Source of the DNA: Streptomyces sp. TS71-3
Lineage (GTDB): Bacteria; Actinomycetota; Actinomycetes; Streptomycetales; Streptomycetaceae
Assembly: GCF_018327685.1 (NCBI RefSeq)
Contig: NZ_BNEL01000001.1
Location: forward strand, 5,767,501 to 5,831,500
Reading direction: 5' to 3'
DNA: 64,000 bases
Within the stretch, counting starts at the first letter, position 1. Every line of letters begins with the position of its first letter. The notes below the pieces were generated by a model that worked only from the letters and a program-made list of their open reading frames with translations, was not told the DNA's origin and ran no database searches. Positions 53,695-62,859 of the stretch are shown piece after piece. The position numbers and the translations under genes are program-made.

Positions 53695-53738
53695 TCCACA
53701 CTGCGCACCGCACGAGGCCCGGGGGTAACCTGCAATTA

Positions 53739-53768
53739 CTTGTCGAGTGACAAGAGAAGCTTGTCACA
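53739..53768. promoter_or_regulatory. LysR operator candidate between yeiH-like and lysR genes
   Basis: CTTGTC-GAGT-GACAAG (53739-53754) is a perfect palindrome with a 4-base centre. A third half-site, CTTGTCAC, is at 53760-53767. The arrangement of one full site and one half-site spaced about two turns is usual for LysR regulators at divergent promoters. Confidence 0.6.
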
Positions 53769-53785
53769 GGAGGGAGGCGGGCGCC

Positions 53786-54715
53786 GTGCTCGGCCCCCAC
53801 GTTCCCGACCTCGCCGGCCTCCAGATGCTGGCCACCGTCGCCCGCACCGGCAGCCTCCGGATGGCCGCCCTGGAACTGCAGGTGACCCAGCAGGCGCTGT
53901 CGCAGCGGGTGGGCGCCCTCGAGGCACGCGTCGGCATCCCGCTGCTTGCACGCGGGCCGCGCGGATCCGTGCTCACCGCGGAGGGGCGGCTCGTCGAGCA
54001 GTGGGCGTCGAAGGTGCTGGACGCTGCGGCCGAGCTGGACGCGGGAATCGCCGCGCTGCGCCTGGACCGGGCCGGGCACATCACCGTGGCCGCGAGCCTG
54101 ACCATCGCCGGGCACCTGATGCCGCGCTGGATGGTCGCCCTGCGCGACCAGCAGGTGCTGATGGGAAGTCCGGTGACGAGCGTGGAACTGGAGGCGACGA
54201 ACAGCGTCGCCGTCACCGAGGCGGTCGCGCGCGGCGACGCCGACCTCGGCTTCGTCGAGGGGCCGCGCGTACCGCGCGGGCTGCGCTCCCGCACCGTCGC
54301 CCGGGACGAGCTGCTGGTCGTGGTCGCCCTGACGCACCCCTGGGCGCGCCGGCGTGCCCCGATCACCGCAGCGGAGCTGGCGGCGACACCGCTGGTGATG
54401 CGCGAGGCGGGCTCCGGCACGCGCGAGGCCCTGACCGCGGCGCTCGCCGAGGCGCTGCCCGGCACGCACCAGGCGGATCCGGTGCTCGAACTGACGGGCA
54501 CGGCATCGGTGAAGTCGGCGATCACGGCGGGCGCGGGGCCCGGAGCGCTGTCCTCGCTCGCCGTGGCCGACGACATCACGCTGGGCCGGCTGCGCGCAGT
54601 CCGCGTCGCCGGGCTGAACCTGGTCCGCGACCTGCGGGCGGTCTGGATCGGCGGCTCCCAGCCGCCGCAGGGACCCCTGCGTGACCTGGTCGCGGTGGCC
54701 GCCCGTATGCGGTAG
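53786..54715 (+). CDS. LysR-family regulator (YeiE-like)
   Basis: A 309-aa LTTR. HTH at residues 10-65 (LQMLATVARTGSLRMAALEL, then QQALSQRVGALEARVGIPLL), effector domain at about 95-300 (ITVAASLTIAGHLMPRWMVA). The effector domain resembles CysB/CbbR-type anion- or metabolite-sensing regulators. Divergent from a YeiH-like gene. GTG at 53786 with GGAGG upstream. Confidence 0.92.
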   Translation: MLGPHVPDLAGLQMLATVARTGSLRMAALELQVTQQALSQRVGALEARVGIPLLARGPRGSVLTAEGRLVEQWASKVLDAAAELDAGIAALRLDRAGHITVAASLTIAGHLMPRWMVALRDQQVLMGSPVTSVELEATNSVAVTEAVARGDADLGFVEGPRVPRGLRSRTVARDELLVVVALTHPWARRRAPITAAELAATPLVMREAGSGTREALTAALAEALPGTHQADPVLELTGTASVKSAITAGAGPGALSSLAVADDITLGRLRAVRVAGLNLVRDLRAVWIGGSQPPQGPLRDLVAVAARMR

Positions 54716-54785
54716 GCCGCAGGACCGTTCGCCGCGGGCGACACCGATGGGGCCGTCCGGTCCTCAGTGCCCGGAGGTCCGGTCG

Positions 54786-55730
54786 TCAGTCCCCGAAGGT
54801 AAGGACGAGCCGGCCGCGGGTGCCCCCGGCCGCGAGCCGCCGGTGGGCCTCGGCGGCCTGCGCTGCCGGGTAGGTTCCGGCGACCCGCATGGTCAGCCCG
54901 CCCCTCTCGGCCAGATCCCTCAGCCCGTCGAGCTTGGCCCGCTCGGTGGCGTAGTCGCGGACCCGTACGGGGTGGTAGGTGATGCCGCGCTCGGAGGTGC
55001 CCGTGTAGAACCGGACGGTCGCGATGCCTCCGCCGTCGCGCACCGCGCCGATGACCTTGTCGTCCAGGACGGCCCCGTCGGCGAGTCCGTCCACCCCCTC
55101 GGGCACGGCCCGGCGGATGCGCTCGGCGACGTCGTCACCCCGGTCGACGACGATGTCGGCCCCCAACTCCCGCACCAGGTCACGGTCGTGCGGAGCGGCG
55201 TCGGCCATCACGCGCAACCCCTCGGCCCCGGCCATCTGGACCACGTAGCCGCCGTACACACCGGCGGCCCCGGTGACCGCGATCGTCTGCCCTTCCCGCA
55301 GGCCGAGCAGGTCGAGGGTCAGCCGCGCGGTGAGCCCGTTCATGGGCAGCGTCGACGCAGAGACGTCGTCGGCACCGGACGGGACCCGTACCACCGAGTC
55401 GACGGGCAGCACCACCTGCTCCGCGTAGCCGCCGTGCGTGCCCCGCGGCACGACGACGCCCATGACGTGCTCTCCGACGGCCAGGTCCGTGGCGGTGCCC
55501 GTGCCGATCCTCTCGACCACTCCCGCCACGTCCATCCCGACCACGTACGGCCCCGGGACCTCCCGGACCTCCTGTGCGCGTGCGCCGCTGCGCCGCACGG
55601 TGTCCGTCGGGCTCACCGCCGCCGCCCGCACCCGTATCCGCACCTCACCGGCGCCGGGTTCGGGAGTGGGCAGCTCCACCTCGTGGAGTACCTCGGGACC
55701 ACCGAACTCCGTGAAACCAATAGCCCTCAT
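54786..55730 (-). CDS. NADPH:quinone oxidoreductase-like MDR protein
   Basis: A 314-aa medium-chain reductase without structural zinc. N-terminal MRAIGFTEFGGPEVLHEVEL, cofactor loop TGAAGVYGGYVVQMAGAEG, and C-terminal GRLVLTF. Likely reduces quinones or enones with NADPH. ATG at 55730 preferred over a TTG four codons upstream. On the same strand as the large catabolic operon, but downstream after 155 bp and probably its own unit. Confidence 0.88.
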   Translation of the reverse strand: MRAIGFTEFGGPEVLHEVELPTPEPGAGEVRIRVRAAAVSPTDTVRRSGARAQEVREVPGPYVVGMDVAGVVERIGTGTATDLAVGEHVMGVVVPRGTHGGYAEQVVLPVDSVVRVPSGADDVSASTLPMNGLTARLTLDLLGLREGQTIAVTGAAGVYGGYVVQMAGAEGLRVMADAAPHDRDLVRELGADIVVDRGDDVAERIRRAVPEGVDGLADGAVLDDKVIGAVRDGGGIATVRFYTGTSERGITYHPVRVRDYATERAKLDGLRDLAERGGLTMRVAGTYPAAQAAEAHRRLAAGGTRGRLVLTFGD

Positions 55731-55885
55731 GACCCCAGCCAATCACGCCGGGCGGCGCGGGCGGCGGGCGCGTGCCGGGTTCCGGCGCCCCCGGGCCGGG
55801 GTGCCGCCGTGTGTCCCGCGGCCGGCGAAGGCCCGTGCCCCGCACGTGACCTGCCGGCCTCGGCCGCGAGAGACACAGCGGGATG

Positions 55886-56650
55886 TCACACCTCCGCGAA
55901 GTAGGCCTCGATCGCCTCGACGTCGACCGTGCGGTCCGCCGGCAGGCCGAGGCGTTCGTATGTGGAGCGGCGGGACCGCATGTCGGCGAGCAGGATCGCG
56001 CGCGCGTGCCCGGCCACCTCGACCGCGACCTCGTTCGGTACGACGACCACCCCGTCGTCGTCGGCACCGACGATGTCGCCCGGGTTGACCTGCACGCCGC
56101 CGCACGCGATCGTCACCTGCGTCTCGATCGCCATGATGCGGCCCGGGATGATCGTGCGCCCGCGGTACCGTGCGACGACCGGGGTGCGCTGGGCCACCAC
56201 CTCCGCGGTGTCACGGCAGTAGCCGTCGGTGACGATCCCCACGGCGCCGCCGAGCACGGCGCCCATGGAGTTCTCGCTGCCCCAGAAGCCCACTTCCGGG
56301 CCGCCGCCGGCGTCCATGACGACGACGTGGCCCGGCTCCAGGTCGTCCGGCAGGCGCGCGGGGCTGTTCTGCTCGAACCAGATCCGGTGCGCCTCGACGA
56401 TGTCCTGCGTGGAATCGAGCTTCCACATCGGCTTGTTCGAGGGAACGGCACGGATCGTGGCGGCTTCGCCCCAGAACCGCATGCCCTGCCAGAGCGGCCG
56501 GACCTCGCGGTCCATGAGGCCGATGTTGAAATAGCCGATGCCGTCGAGCGCGTCGACGACGTCGCACACACGGAGCGGCTGGTAGAGACTGCTGAGCTTG
56601 TCGGCCGACGCCTTCTCGAACTGGTGCGGAGGTTCGCCTGCGGTCGTCAC
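55886..56650 (-). CDS. RraA-like / HMG-aldolase family protein
   Basis: A 254-aa member of the RraA fold. The Asp/Arg signature is GGAVGIVTDGYCRDTAEV, and the following strand ARYRGRTIIPGRIMAIE is typical. Enzymes of this family are class II aldolases for 4-hydroxy-4-methyl-2-oxoglutarate or oxaloacetate decarboxylases; RraA itself regulates RNase E. In a catabolic operon the aldolase role is more likely. GTG at 56650 has GGGAAG upstream. If translation began further upstream, the 9-bp repeats would encode a D-R-T tract. Last gene of the operon. Confidence 0.88.
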   Translation of the reverse strand: MTTAGEPPHQFEKASADKLSSLYQPLRVCDVVDALDGIGYFNIGLMDREVRPLWQGMRFWGEAATIRAVPSNKPMWKLDSTQDIVEAHRIWFEQNSPARLPDDLEPGHVVVMDAGGGPEVGFWGSENSMGAVLGGAVGIVTDGYCRDTAEVVAQRTPVVARYRGRTIIPGRIMAIETQVTIACGGVQVNPGDIVGADDDGVVVVPNEVAVEVAGHARAILLADMRSRRSTYERLGLPADRTVDVEAIEAYFAEV

Positions 56651-56664
56651 GATCTTCCCATCCT

Positions 56665-56727
56665 GGTCGGTGCGGTCGGTGCGGTCGGTGCGGTCGGTGC
56701 GGTCGGTGCGGTCGGTGTCGTCGGTGC
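56665..56727. repeat. 9-bp tandem repeat (GGTCGGTGC), about seven copies
   Basis: Five perfect units run from 56665 to 56709, followed by two imperfect units to about 56727. They lie in the gap between the amidohydrolase stop (56740) and the RraA-like GTG start (56650). A repeat of three codons keeps reading frames, so copy changes would alter only spacing to the ribosome-binding site or an N-terminal D-R-T tract. Copy number may vary between strains. Confidence 0.8.
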
Positions 56728-56739
56728 CTCGTGGTCCGG

Positions 56740-57633
56740 TCAGGCGGGGTGTTGCGCGACCACCCCCTCGGCCGTCCCGTCCGGCATGAACCGGTGGAGT
56801 CCGTACCACCGGCAGGCCGTTCCGCCGAAGACGGCTTCACGGTCGTCTCCGTCCGGGCACGCCGCCGCGACGAGATCGGCGAGATCGGCCCAGGCCCGGC
56901 CGTACTCGGCGCGTAGCAGCACGACCGGCCAGTTGCTGGCGAGCATCAGCCTCTCGGCGCCGAAGAGCTCGGCGGCGAAGCGGACGTAGCGTTCCAGGGC
57001 ACCCGCCTCCCAGCCGTCCCACGCCGTCAGCGCGTTGATGCCGACCGAGACCTTCATGGCCACGTTCGGGCAGCCGGCGAGTTGCCGTATGTGGGACGCC
57101 CACGGCTCCCAGCCGAGCGACTCGACCGGCGGGCGGCCGAGGTGGTCGACGACGATGCGCAGTTCCGGGACCGTCTCGGCCAGCCGGATCACCTGCCGGG
57201 TCTGGTCGAGCGTGATCGGAACGACGTCCCAGGCCAGTCCGCGCCGGGCGATCTCGGCGAACAGCGCCACGGAGTCCGGCTCCGTGAGCCACGCCAGCGG
57301 GTCGTCCGCGATGAGGCACCGCACCCCGACGAGCTTCGGCACGTCGAGCCGATCGAGTGCGGCGCGGGCGGCTGCGGCGTCCGTGAGCGGCAGCCACGCG
57401 ACCACACCGGCGACGCGGGGATGAGTGCCGTACCGGGCGAGCCGGGCGTTCTCCTCCGGCTCGTCCACCGACTGCACGAGCACACTCGCCGCGATGCCGG
57501 CCGCGTCCAGCTCGGTGACGAGGTCGTCCGGCGTGAAGTCGCGCGCCAGCGCCGTGTGCGACGCGTGCCGCCACGGCTGCGTCTGCGCCGCCGTGTGCCA
57601 GAAGTGCTGATGGCTGTCGATGCGAAGGGCCAT
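56740..57633 (-). CDS. amidohydrolase (2-pyrone-4,6-dicarboxylate hydrolase/fuconolactonase-like)
   Basis: A 297-aa TIM-barrel metal-dependent hydrolase of COG3618 type. N-terminal metal motif RIDSHQHFWHT, then IVVDHLGRPPVE (His) and LMLASNWPVVLL. In most relatives the last motif is S-D-W-P; here Asp is Asn, seen in some members but worth noting for activity. It probably opens a lactone or cleaves an amide in the operon's pathway. ATG at 57633, 6 bases after the crotonase stop. Confidence 0.87.
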   Translation of the reverse strand: MALRIDSHQHFWHTAAQTQPWRHASHTALARDFTPDDLVTELDAAGIAASVLVQSVDEPEENARLARYGTHPRVAGVVAWLPLTDAAAARAALDRLDVPKLVGVRCLIADDPLAWLTEPDSVALFAEIARRGLAWDVVPITLDQTRQVIRLAETVPELRIVVDHLGRPPVESLGWEPWASHIRQLAGCPNVAMKVSVGINALTAWDGWEAGALERYVRFAAELFGAERLMLASNWPVVLLRAEYGRAWADLADLVAAACPDGDDREAVFGGTACRWYGLHRFMPDGTAEGVVAQHPA

Positions 57634-57639
57634 GGGCGG

Positions 57640-58431
57640 TCAGCTCCCTGTCCAGACGGGATGGCGGTGGGCGAGGAACGCGCTCACGCCCTCGCGGAAG
57701 TCCGCGCTGCCGTAGCAGCGCATGAGGAGGTCCTCGTCCTCGGGGACGACCTGCGCGGCGTCGAGCCGTCGCCCCGTCTCCTTGAGCGCCCGGATGGTGA
57801 GCGGGGCCGCTTGGCGCATGCGGCGGAGGAAGGGCTCGGCCGTCTCCTCGATGCGTCCCGGCTCGGCGAGCGCCGTCACGAATCCGGCCTCGGCGAGCGA
57901 TTCGGCCGGCAGGAGGGCCGCCCCGAGGAGCATCGCGTCGGTCCTGGCGGCGCCGACCCGGGCGCGCAGCCGTGCGACGATCGCGGCGGGAAGGCAGTTG
58001 CCGAGGGTCCGCGCGATCGGAGCGCCGAAACGCGCGCCCCGTTCCGCGATCACGAGATCGCAGCACGCGGCCACGACGAGGCCCGCGCCGACGGCGGCAC
58101 CTTCGACGAGCGCCACCACCGGGGCGTCGATCGCCAGGAGGTCGGCGACGACGGAGCCGATACGGCGTTCGTAGGCGACGCCGTCGCGCCCGTCCTCGAA
58201 GCCGGTGAACTGCCCGATGTCCGTCCCGGCCGCGAACCCGTCGCCGGGGTTGCCGCGGATGGTGACCGCGGCGACGTCGTCCCGGCCCCCCACCTCTGCC
58301 GCGATGGACCGGAGGCGGTCGTACATCGCCCAGGTGAACGCGTTGCGGCGCCCCGGATTCCGTAGCCGCACCTCGGCTATGCCGTCGGTGACGACGAGGT
58401 CGACCCCGTCCCCGCGGGTGTCGCTGCTCAT
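57640..58431 (-). CDS. enoyl-CoA hydratase/isomerase (crotonase) family protein
   Basis: A 263-aa crotonase. Oxyanion-hole segments GFAAGTDIGQF and VEGAAVGAGLVVAACCDL are clear. The CoA-binding AARKN-like segment is RNPGRRNAFTWAMYDRL. It probably hydrates, dehydrates or isomerises the CoA ester made by the CoA-transferase, whose stop overlaps this ATG (ATGA at 58428-58431). Substrate unknown. Confidence 0.9.
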   Translation of the reverse strand: MSSDTRGDGVDLVVTDGIAEVRLRNPGRRNAFTWAMYDRLRSIAAEVGGRDDVAAVTIRGNPGDGFAAGTDIGQFTGFEDGRDGVAYERRIGSVVADLLAIDAPVVALVEGAAVGAGLVVAACCDLVIAERGARFGAPIARTLGNCLPAAIVARLRARVGAARTDAMLLGAALLPAESLAEAGFVTALAEPGRIEETAEPFLRRMRQAAPLTIRALKETGRRLDAAQVVPEDEDLLMRCYGSADFREGVSAFLAHRHPVWTGS

Positions 58432-59648
58432 GCCGGCCCCTCCTCGACGTGCACGTCCCGCCTCACCAGCTCCGCGAGGACTTCTTGCGTGTGCTGTCCC
58501 AGCAGCGGCGCCGGAGCCGCGGACCGCACCGGCGTGGCCGAGAGCTTCAGGGGCGATCCGAGCACGCTCGTCTCGCCCTCGACGGGGTGCCGGTACGACG
58601 TCACCATCTGGCGCGCGCGGACGTGCTCGTCCTCGGTGAGGACCTGCCGGTAGTCACGGATCGGTCCGGCGGGCACACCCGCGTCCAGGAGGGCGGTCAC
58701 CCACTCGTCCGTGTCACGCGACGCGAGCACCCGCTGCAGTTCCTCGACGAGTTCCAGCCGGTTCGCCATCCGGTGGTCGTTGTCCGCGAACCGCGGGTCG
58801 GTGAGGAGGTCCGGTGCTTCGAGCACTGCGCAGAGCCGCTGCCACAGGCGCTGGTTGTTCGCGCCGACCGTCAGATACCCGTCACGGGTCTCGAGCGCCT
58901 GGTACGGCGCCGACATGCGGTTGGCCGAACCGAGCGGGACCGGGGGCTCTCCCGTGGACCAGAACTCCGTCGACTCCCACACCGACAGCGCGAGCGCAGA
59001 GTCGAACAGCGACGTCTCCAGGTACTGGCCCGTGCCGGTGGCCTCCCGGACGCGGAGCGCCGCCAGGATCCCGATGGCGCAGAACAGGCCCGAGCCGAGA
59101 TCGGCCACCGGAATCGCCGACTTCACGGGTGGCCGTCCCGTCTCACCCGTCACGCTCATGATCCCGGTCATGGCCTGCGCGATGAGGTCGTAGCCCGGGT
59201 AGGACGCGTAGGGCCCGGTCTGGCCGAACCCCGAGATGCTCGCGTAGACGATCCCCGGGTTCACGGCCCGCACCGCGTCGTAGTCCACGCCGAGGCGCCG
59301 AGCGACGCCCGGCCGGAAGTTCTCGATGACGACGTCGGCGGTCCGTGCGAGCGTCATGAAGGTCTCCCGGTCCTGATCGCCCTTCAGGTCCAGCACGACG
59401 CTGCGCTTGTTCCGGTTGAGGGACAGGAACGCCCGGCTGTCGTCCCCGACGACGGACCTGCCCCATGACTTCCTGGTCTGGTCGCCGTGGTCGGGGTTCT
59501 CCACCTTGATGACGTCCGCGCCCAGGTCGGCCAGGACCATCGTGCAGAACGGACCCGACATCACCTGCGTCAGGTCCACGACCCGGATTCCTTCGAGTGC
59601 CATGGGCAGCTGACCCGTCTGCGCCCGGCCGGCGTCGGGATCAGGCAT
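58428..59648 (-). CDS. CaiB/BaiF-family CoA-transferase
   Basis: A 406-aa class III CoA-transferase. Typical sequence: VVDLTQVMSGPFCTMVLADL, LGADVIKVENPDHGD, then VIENFRPGVARRLGVDYD, and the catalytic Asp in AIPVADLGSGLFCAIGILAA. It exchanges CoA between a donor (often succinyl-, formyl- or acetyl-CoA) and the pathway's acid. ATG at 59648 has GAGGAGGAA upstream; the open frame starts 14 codons earlier with weaker support. Sits between the ABC binding protein and the crotonase. Confidence 0.92.
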   Translation of the reverse strand: MPDPDAGRAQTGQLPMALEGIRVVDLTQVMSGPFCTMVLADLGADVIKVENPDHGDQTRKSWGRSVVGDDSRAFLSLNRNKRSVVLDLKGDQDRETFMTLARTADVVIENFRPGVARRLGVDYDAVRAVNPGIVYASISGFGQTGPYASYPGYDLIAQAMTGIMSVTGETGRPPVKSAIPVADLGSGLFCAIGILAALRVREATGTGQYLETSLFDSALALSVWESTEFWSTGEPPVPLGSANRMSAPYQALETRDGYLTVGANNQRLWQRLCAVLEAPDLLTDPRFADNDHRMANRLELVEELQRVLASRDTDEWVTALLDAGVPAGPIRDYRQVLTEDEHVRARQMVTSYRHPVEGETSVLGSPLKLSATPVRSAAPAPLLGQHTQEVLAELVRRDVHVEEGPA

Positions 59649-59686
59649 CGTCCGTTCCTCCTCGCTCCTCGTCGTACTCCGAGCCG

Positions 59687-61003
59687 TCACCTGGTGCCGA
59701 GATTGATCTCCGCCTCGGCGAAGAAGTCGTCGACCGCCTGGGAGATCGACTTCCTGCCGAACTCGATGTTCTCGTAGCCACGGGTGAACGCCTGCTCAAA
59801 CGTCGTGTTGTATCCGGACGGGATCAGTGGTTGCGGCACCTTCTCTCCGAGGATGAAGTCGTAGACCTGGAGCTCCTGTTGGAGCGCCGGTGACGACGGC
59901 CTGTCGAGCTGTTGCTTCAACTGGCTTCTGTTGGCGACCGCGCCGTTGTCGGAGTCGTAGACGGCCGCCGCTCTGTCGTCGTTCGTGAAGAAGTCGATGT
60001 ACGCCGCGGCCGTCGCCTTGTTGCCGCATCGCGCGGGGATCGACCATCCGCTGTTGAAGAAGGCATTGCCGAGTCCGGCCGACCCGGTGGGGAACGGAAC
60101 CGTCGTGAGATGCTCATCGGGTGCCGCCGCGGACGCGGCCACCAGGGCGTTGCCCGCGGTGGGCTCACTGAGCACCTTGCCGGTGGTGACGTAGAACTGC
60201 TCGGGTTGGGCGGGTTCGTCTGCCGCGTCTTCCGCGGAGTTCGTCAGACCGGCTTCGCGCAGGTGCTCCCAGAGTTTCCAGTACTCGGTCAGCGTCTTCT
60301 TCGAGAAGGCGATCTTCCCGTCGTCGTCGAACATCTTCTCGCCGCTGCCGATGACGTACGCCGAGAACACCGGTTCATTGCCGCCCTGCGATGTCGTCGG
60401 AGCGACACCGGCGGGCAGCTTCGACTTCGCGTCCTTGAGCCAGGAGACGAAATCGGTCCAGCTGTAACGCATCGGAAGCGGCTTCACACCCGCTCTGCGC
60501 GCCATTTCCTGATCGACCATCAGCGCGTTCCACGCGGCGCCGTACGGGACCATGTAGAGCTTGCCGTCCGGGCCGCGACCGGTGTCGAGCAGGTTCTTCG
60601 GGATCGAGCCGACGTCGATCGCTCCGGACGCGACGAGGGGGTCGAGTGGCTGGAGCAGGCCGTCGTGCGTGTAGTCGTTCAGCTGGCGGGTCTGGAGTCC
60701 GGTGACGCAGGGCATCGACGAGCTCGCGGCCTGCACGTTCAGCTTGTCGAAGTAGGTCGCGAAGTCTCCGACCTGCGTCTGTACGGACGCTTTCGGATAC
60801 TTCCGCTCGAAGAGAGCGTTGATCCGGTCGGTCTTCTCGACACGGGTCGAGGAGCCCCAGTACGACATCTGGAGGGATCCGGCCACGGGGGCGCCCGCCG
60901 CCGGGAGGGCGGAGTCGTTCGACGGGGTGGAGCACCCGGCGAGCAGAGCCGACACCGCGGCCGCCGCGGCGAATGCCCTCCCGTTCCGGTTCGACAGCGT
61001 CAT
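59687..61003 (-). CDS. sugar-type ABC transporter substrate-binding lipoprotein
   Basis: A 438-aa family-1 binding protein. Lipobox LLAGC with Cys24, then a Ser/Pro linker, SLQMSYWGSSTRVEKTDRIN and the two-lobed fold. Ligands of this class are oligosaccharides, sugar acids or polyols. Membrane partners are the two permeases just upstream (61016 and 61906); no ATPase is encoded, so it would use a shared MsiK-like ATPase as other Streptomyces sugar importers do. ATG at 61003. Confidence 0.92.
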   Translation of the reverse strand: MTLSNRNGRAFAAAAAVSALLAGCSTPSNDSALPAAGAPVAGSLQMSYWGSSTRVEKTDRINALFERKYPKASVQTQVGDFATYFDKLNVQAASSSMPCVTGLQTRQLNDYTHDGLLQPLDPLVASGAIDVGSIPKNLLDTGRGPDGKLYMVPYGAAWNALMVDQEMARRAGVKPLPMRYSWTDFVSWLKDAKSKLPAGVAPTTSQGGNEPVFSAYVIGSGEKMFDDDGKIAFSKKTLTEYWKLWEHLREAGLTNSAEDAADEPAQPEQFYVTTGKVLSEPTAGNALVAASAAAPDEHLTTVPFPTGSAGLGNAFFNSGWSIPARCGNKATAAAYIDFFTNDDRAAAVYDSDNGAVANRSQLKQQLDRPSSPALQQELQVYDFILGEKVPQPLIPSGYNTTFEQAFTRGYENIEFGRKSISQAVDDFFAEAEINLGTR

Positions 61004-61015
61004 GGCAGTGCCCCC

Positions 61016-61906
61016 TTACTTCATTCCGGAGGTGGCGATTCCCTCGATCAGAAGGCGCTGGAAGGCCACGAAGAAACCGACGAGGGGCGCCAGCGAGAGC
61101 GTGGCCATCGCGAAGAGCGCACCGTAGGACGACTGGCCACCCGTCGAGTCCAGAAAGGAGTTGAGCCCGAGGGGAACCGTCCAGAGGTTCGCGTTGCTCA
61201 GGTAGAGCAGCGGCCCGAGGAAGTCGTTCCAGGAGTTGATGAAGCTGAAGAGCGCGGTCGTCCCGATCGCCGGGAGCGAGAGCGGCATGATGACCCGGGA
61301 GAAGATGCCCCAGTGGCCGCATCCGTCCATACGTGCCGCATCGTCGAGTTCGCGTGGCAGCACGCGGATGAACTGCACCATCAGGAACACGAAGAACGCG
61401 TCCGTGGCGAGGAAGTGCGGTGCGACCAGCGGCGCGAACGTGTTCACCAGATGCAGCTTGTTGAAGAGGATGTACTGCGGGACGAGGGTGACGTGGTAGG
61501 GCAGCAGGAGCGTCCCGAGCAGCAGTGCGAACAGCAGGCGCTTGAAGGGGAACTCCAGCCGCGCGAAGGCATAGGCCGTCAACGAGCAGGCCAGCAGGTT
61601 CCCGGCCACCGTGAGCACGGAAATCACGAACGAGTTGAGGAAGTAGCGGGAGAACCGCAACGACCCGCCCGCCCATCCGGAGACGTAGTTCTGGAGGGTG
61701 TAGTGGCTCGAAAGGAGACCGAGGCTGGAGAAGATCTCGGAGTTCGGCCGGAACGACGCCGCGATCATCCACAGCAAGGGGTAGAGCATCGCGATCAGCA
61801 CGATCACGAGGACCGCGTGCCGGATGACGCCGACGGCGATCGGGCTCCGGACGGGGCGGATGCGCCGCATGACCAGAGGGCCCCGGGAAGATGTCGTCGT
61901 CGCCAT
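61016..61906 (-). CDS. carbohydrate ABC transporter permease (MalG type)
   Basis: A 296-aa permease with six hydrophobic segments. The EAA loop is LDDAARMDGCGHWGIFSRVI; the fold ends with LLIEGIATSGMK, the usual MalG C-terminus. ATG at 61906 overlaps the stop of the MalF-type gene by one base (TGATG). The open frame extends further upstream but overlaps that gene. Confidence 0.94.
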   Translation of the reverse strand: MATTTSSRGPLVMRRIRPVRSPIAVGVIRHAVLVIVLIAMLYPLLWMIAASFRPNSEIFSSLGLLSSHYTLQNYVSGWAGGSLRFSRYFLNSFVISVLTVAGNLLACSLTAYAFARLEFPFKRLLFALLLGTLLLPYHVTLVPQYILFNKLHLVNTFAPLVAPHFLATDAFFVFLMVQFIRVLPRELDDAARMDGCGHWGIFSRVIMPLSLPAIGTTALFSFINSWNDFLGPLLYLSNANLWTVPLGLNSFLDSTGGQSSYGALFAMATLSLAPLVGFFVAFQRLLIEGIATSGMK

Positions 61907-62859
61907 CACCGGTCTCCGTAGTGCACCCAGAAGCGCGAGGTCAGGAAGAGGACCCCGGTGAACGCGGCGAGGACCACGACGAGGAACCACGCCATCGCCG
62001 ACGCGTAGCCCATGTTCAGCTGGGTGAAGCCCTGCTGGTAGAGGTAGAGCGTGTAGAAGAGCGTCGAGTCGGCCGGGCCGCCGTCGCCCCCGCTCACGAC
62101 ATAGGCGCTGGTGAACGCCTGGAACGCGTGGACCGTGTCGAGCAGCACGCTGAAGAAGACGAGCGGGCTCATGTGCGGGAGCGTGACGCTGAAGAACCGG
62201 CGGAAAGGTCCGGCCCCGTCGACCAGGGCCGCCTCCAACTGGTCGCGTGGCACCTGCCGGAGCCCCGCCAGGAAGATGACCATCGTCGAGCCGAACGCCC
62301 AGGCGTTGAGGGTGATGATCACCAGGAGCGAGGTGTTCGGATCACCGATCCAGCTCCGGTGCTCGATGCCGATGGCCTGGAGCGCGTTGTTGAGGAGGCC
62401 GCTCGCCCCGAATATCTGCCGCCAGAGAGTCGCGATGGCGACACTCGCACCCAGCAGCGACGGCAGGTAGATCAGCGCGCGATAGCCGGTGATGAAGCGG
62501 ATGCCGGTGTTCAGCAGGAGCGCCACGAGCATGGACACGACGAGGACGACCGGCACCGACACGACGACGTACATGATCGTGACCCATGCGGCGCTGTCGA
62601 ACCTGGGGTCCGAGAAGAGCTGGGTGAAGTTGGCGAGACCGACCCAGCGGGGGCTGCTCAACAGGTCGTAGCGCGTGAACGAGAGGTAGAGCGAGTAGGC
62701 CATCGGGCCCAGCGTCAGGCAGGCCATGCCGATCAGCCAGGGCGTGAGGAAGCCGAGGGCGGCGAGGGAGTCCCGCGATCCCGACCGGCCGCGACGCCGG
62801 CGCGGACGGAAGGACTCCGGTGCGCCCGTGACGGAAGGGGCGAGGCTATCGGTGGTCAT
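61906..62859 (-). CDS. carbohydrate ABC transporter permease (MalF type)
   Basis: A 317-aa permease with six hydrophobic segments; the N-terminal 30 residues are basic and cytoplasmic (RPRRRRGRSGSRD). EAA loop: QLEAALVDGAGPFRRFFSVT. Forms the channel with the MalG-type protein. ATG at 62859 overlaps the end of the dehydrogenase gene by 14 bases. Confidence 0.94.
   Translation of the reverse strand: MTTDSLAPSVTGAPESFRPRRRRGRSGSRDSLAALGFLTPWLIGMACLTLGPMAYSLYLSFTRYDLLSSPRWVGLANFTQLFSDPRFDSAAWVTIMYVVVSVPVVLVVSMLVALLLNTGIRFITGYRALIYLPSLLGASVAIATLWRQIFGASGLLNNALQAIGIEHRSWIGDPNTSLLVIITLNAWAFGSTMVIFLAGLRQVPRDQLEAALVDGAGPFRRFFSVTLPHMSPLVFFSVLLDTVHAFQAFTSAYVVSGGDGGPADSTLFYTLYLYQQGFTQLNMGYASAMAWFLVVVLAAFTGVLFLTSRFWVHYGDR

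Noticed and set aside
56651..56809. N-terminal D-R-T repeat extension of the RraA-like protein
   Set aside because: It overlaps the end of the amidohydrolase gene, and the GTG at 56650 with a good ribosome-binding site begins at the conserved fold. Treated as a non-coding tandem repeat, though an N-terminal variant cannot be excluded.
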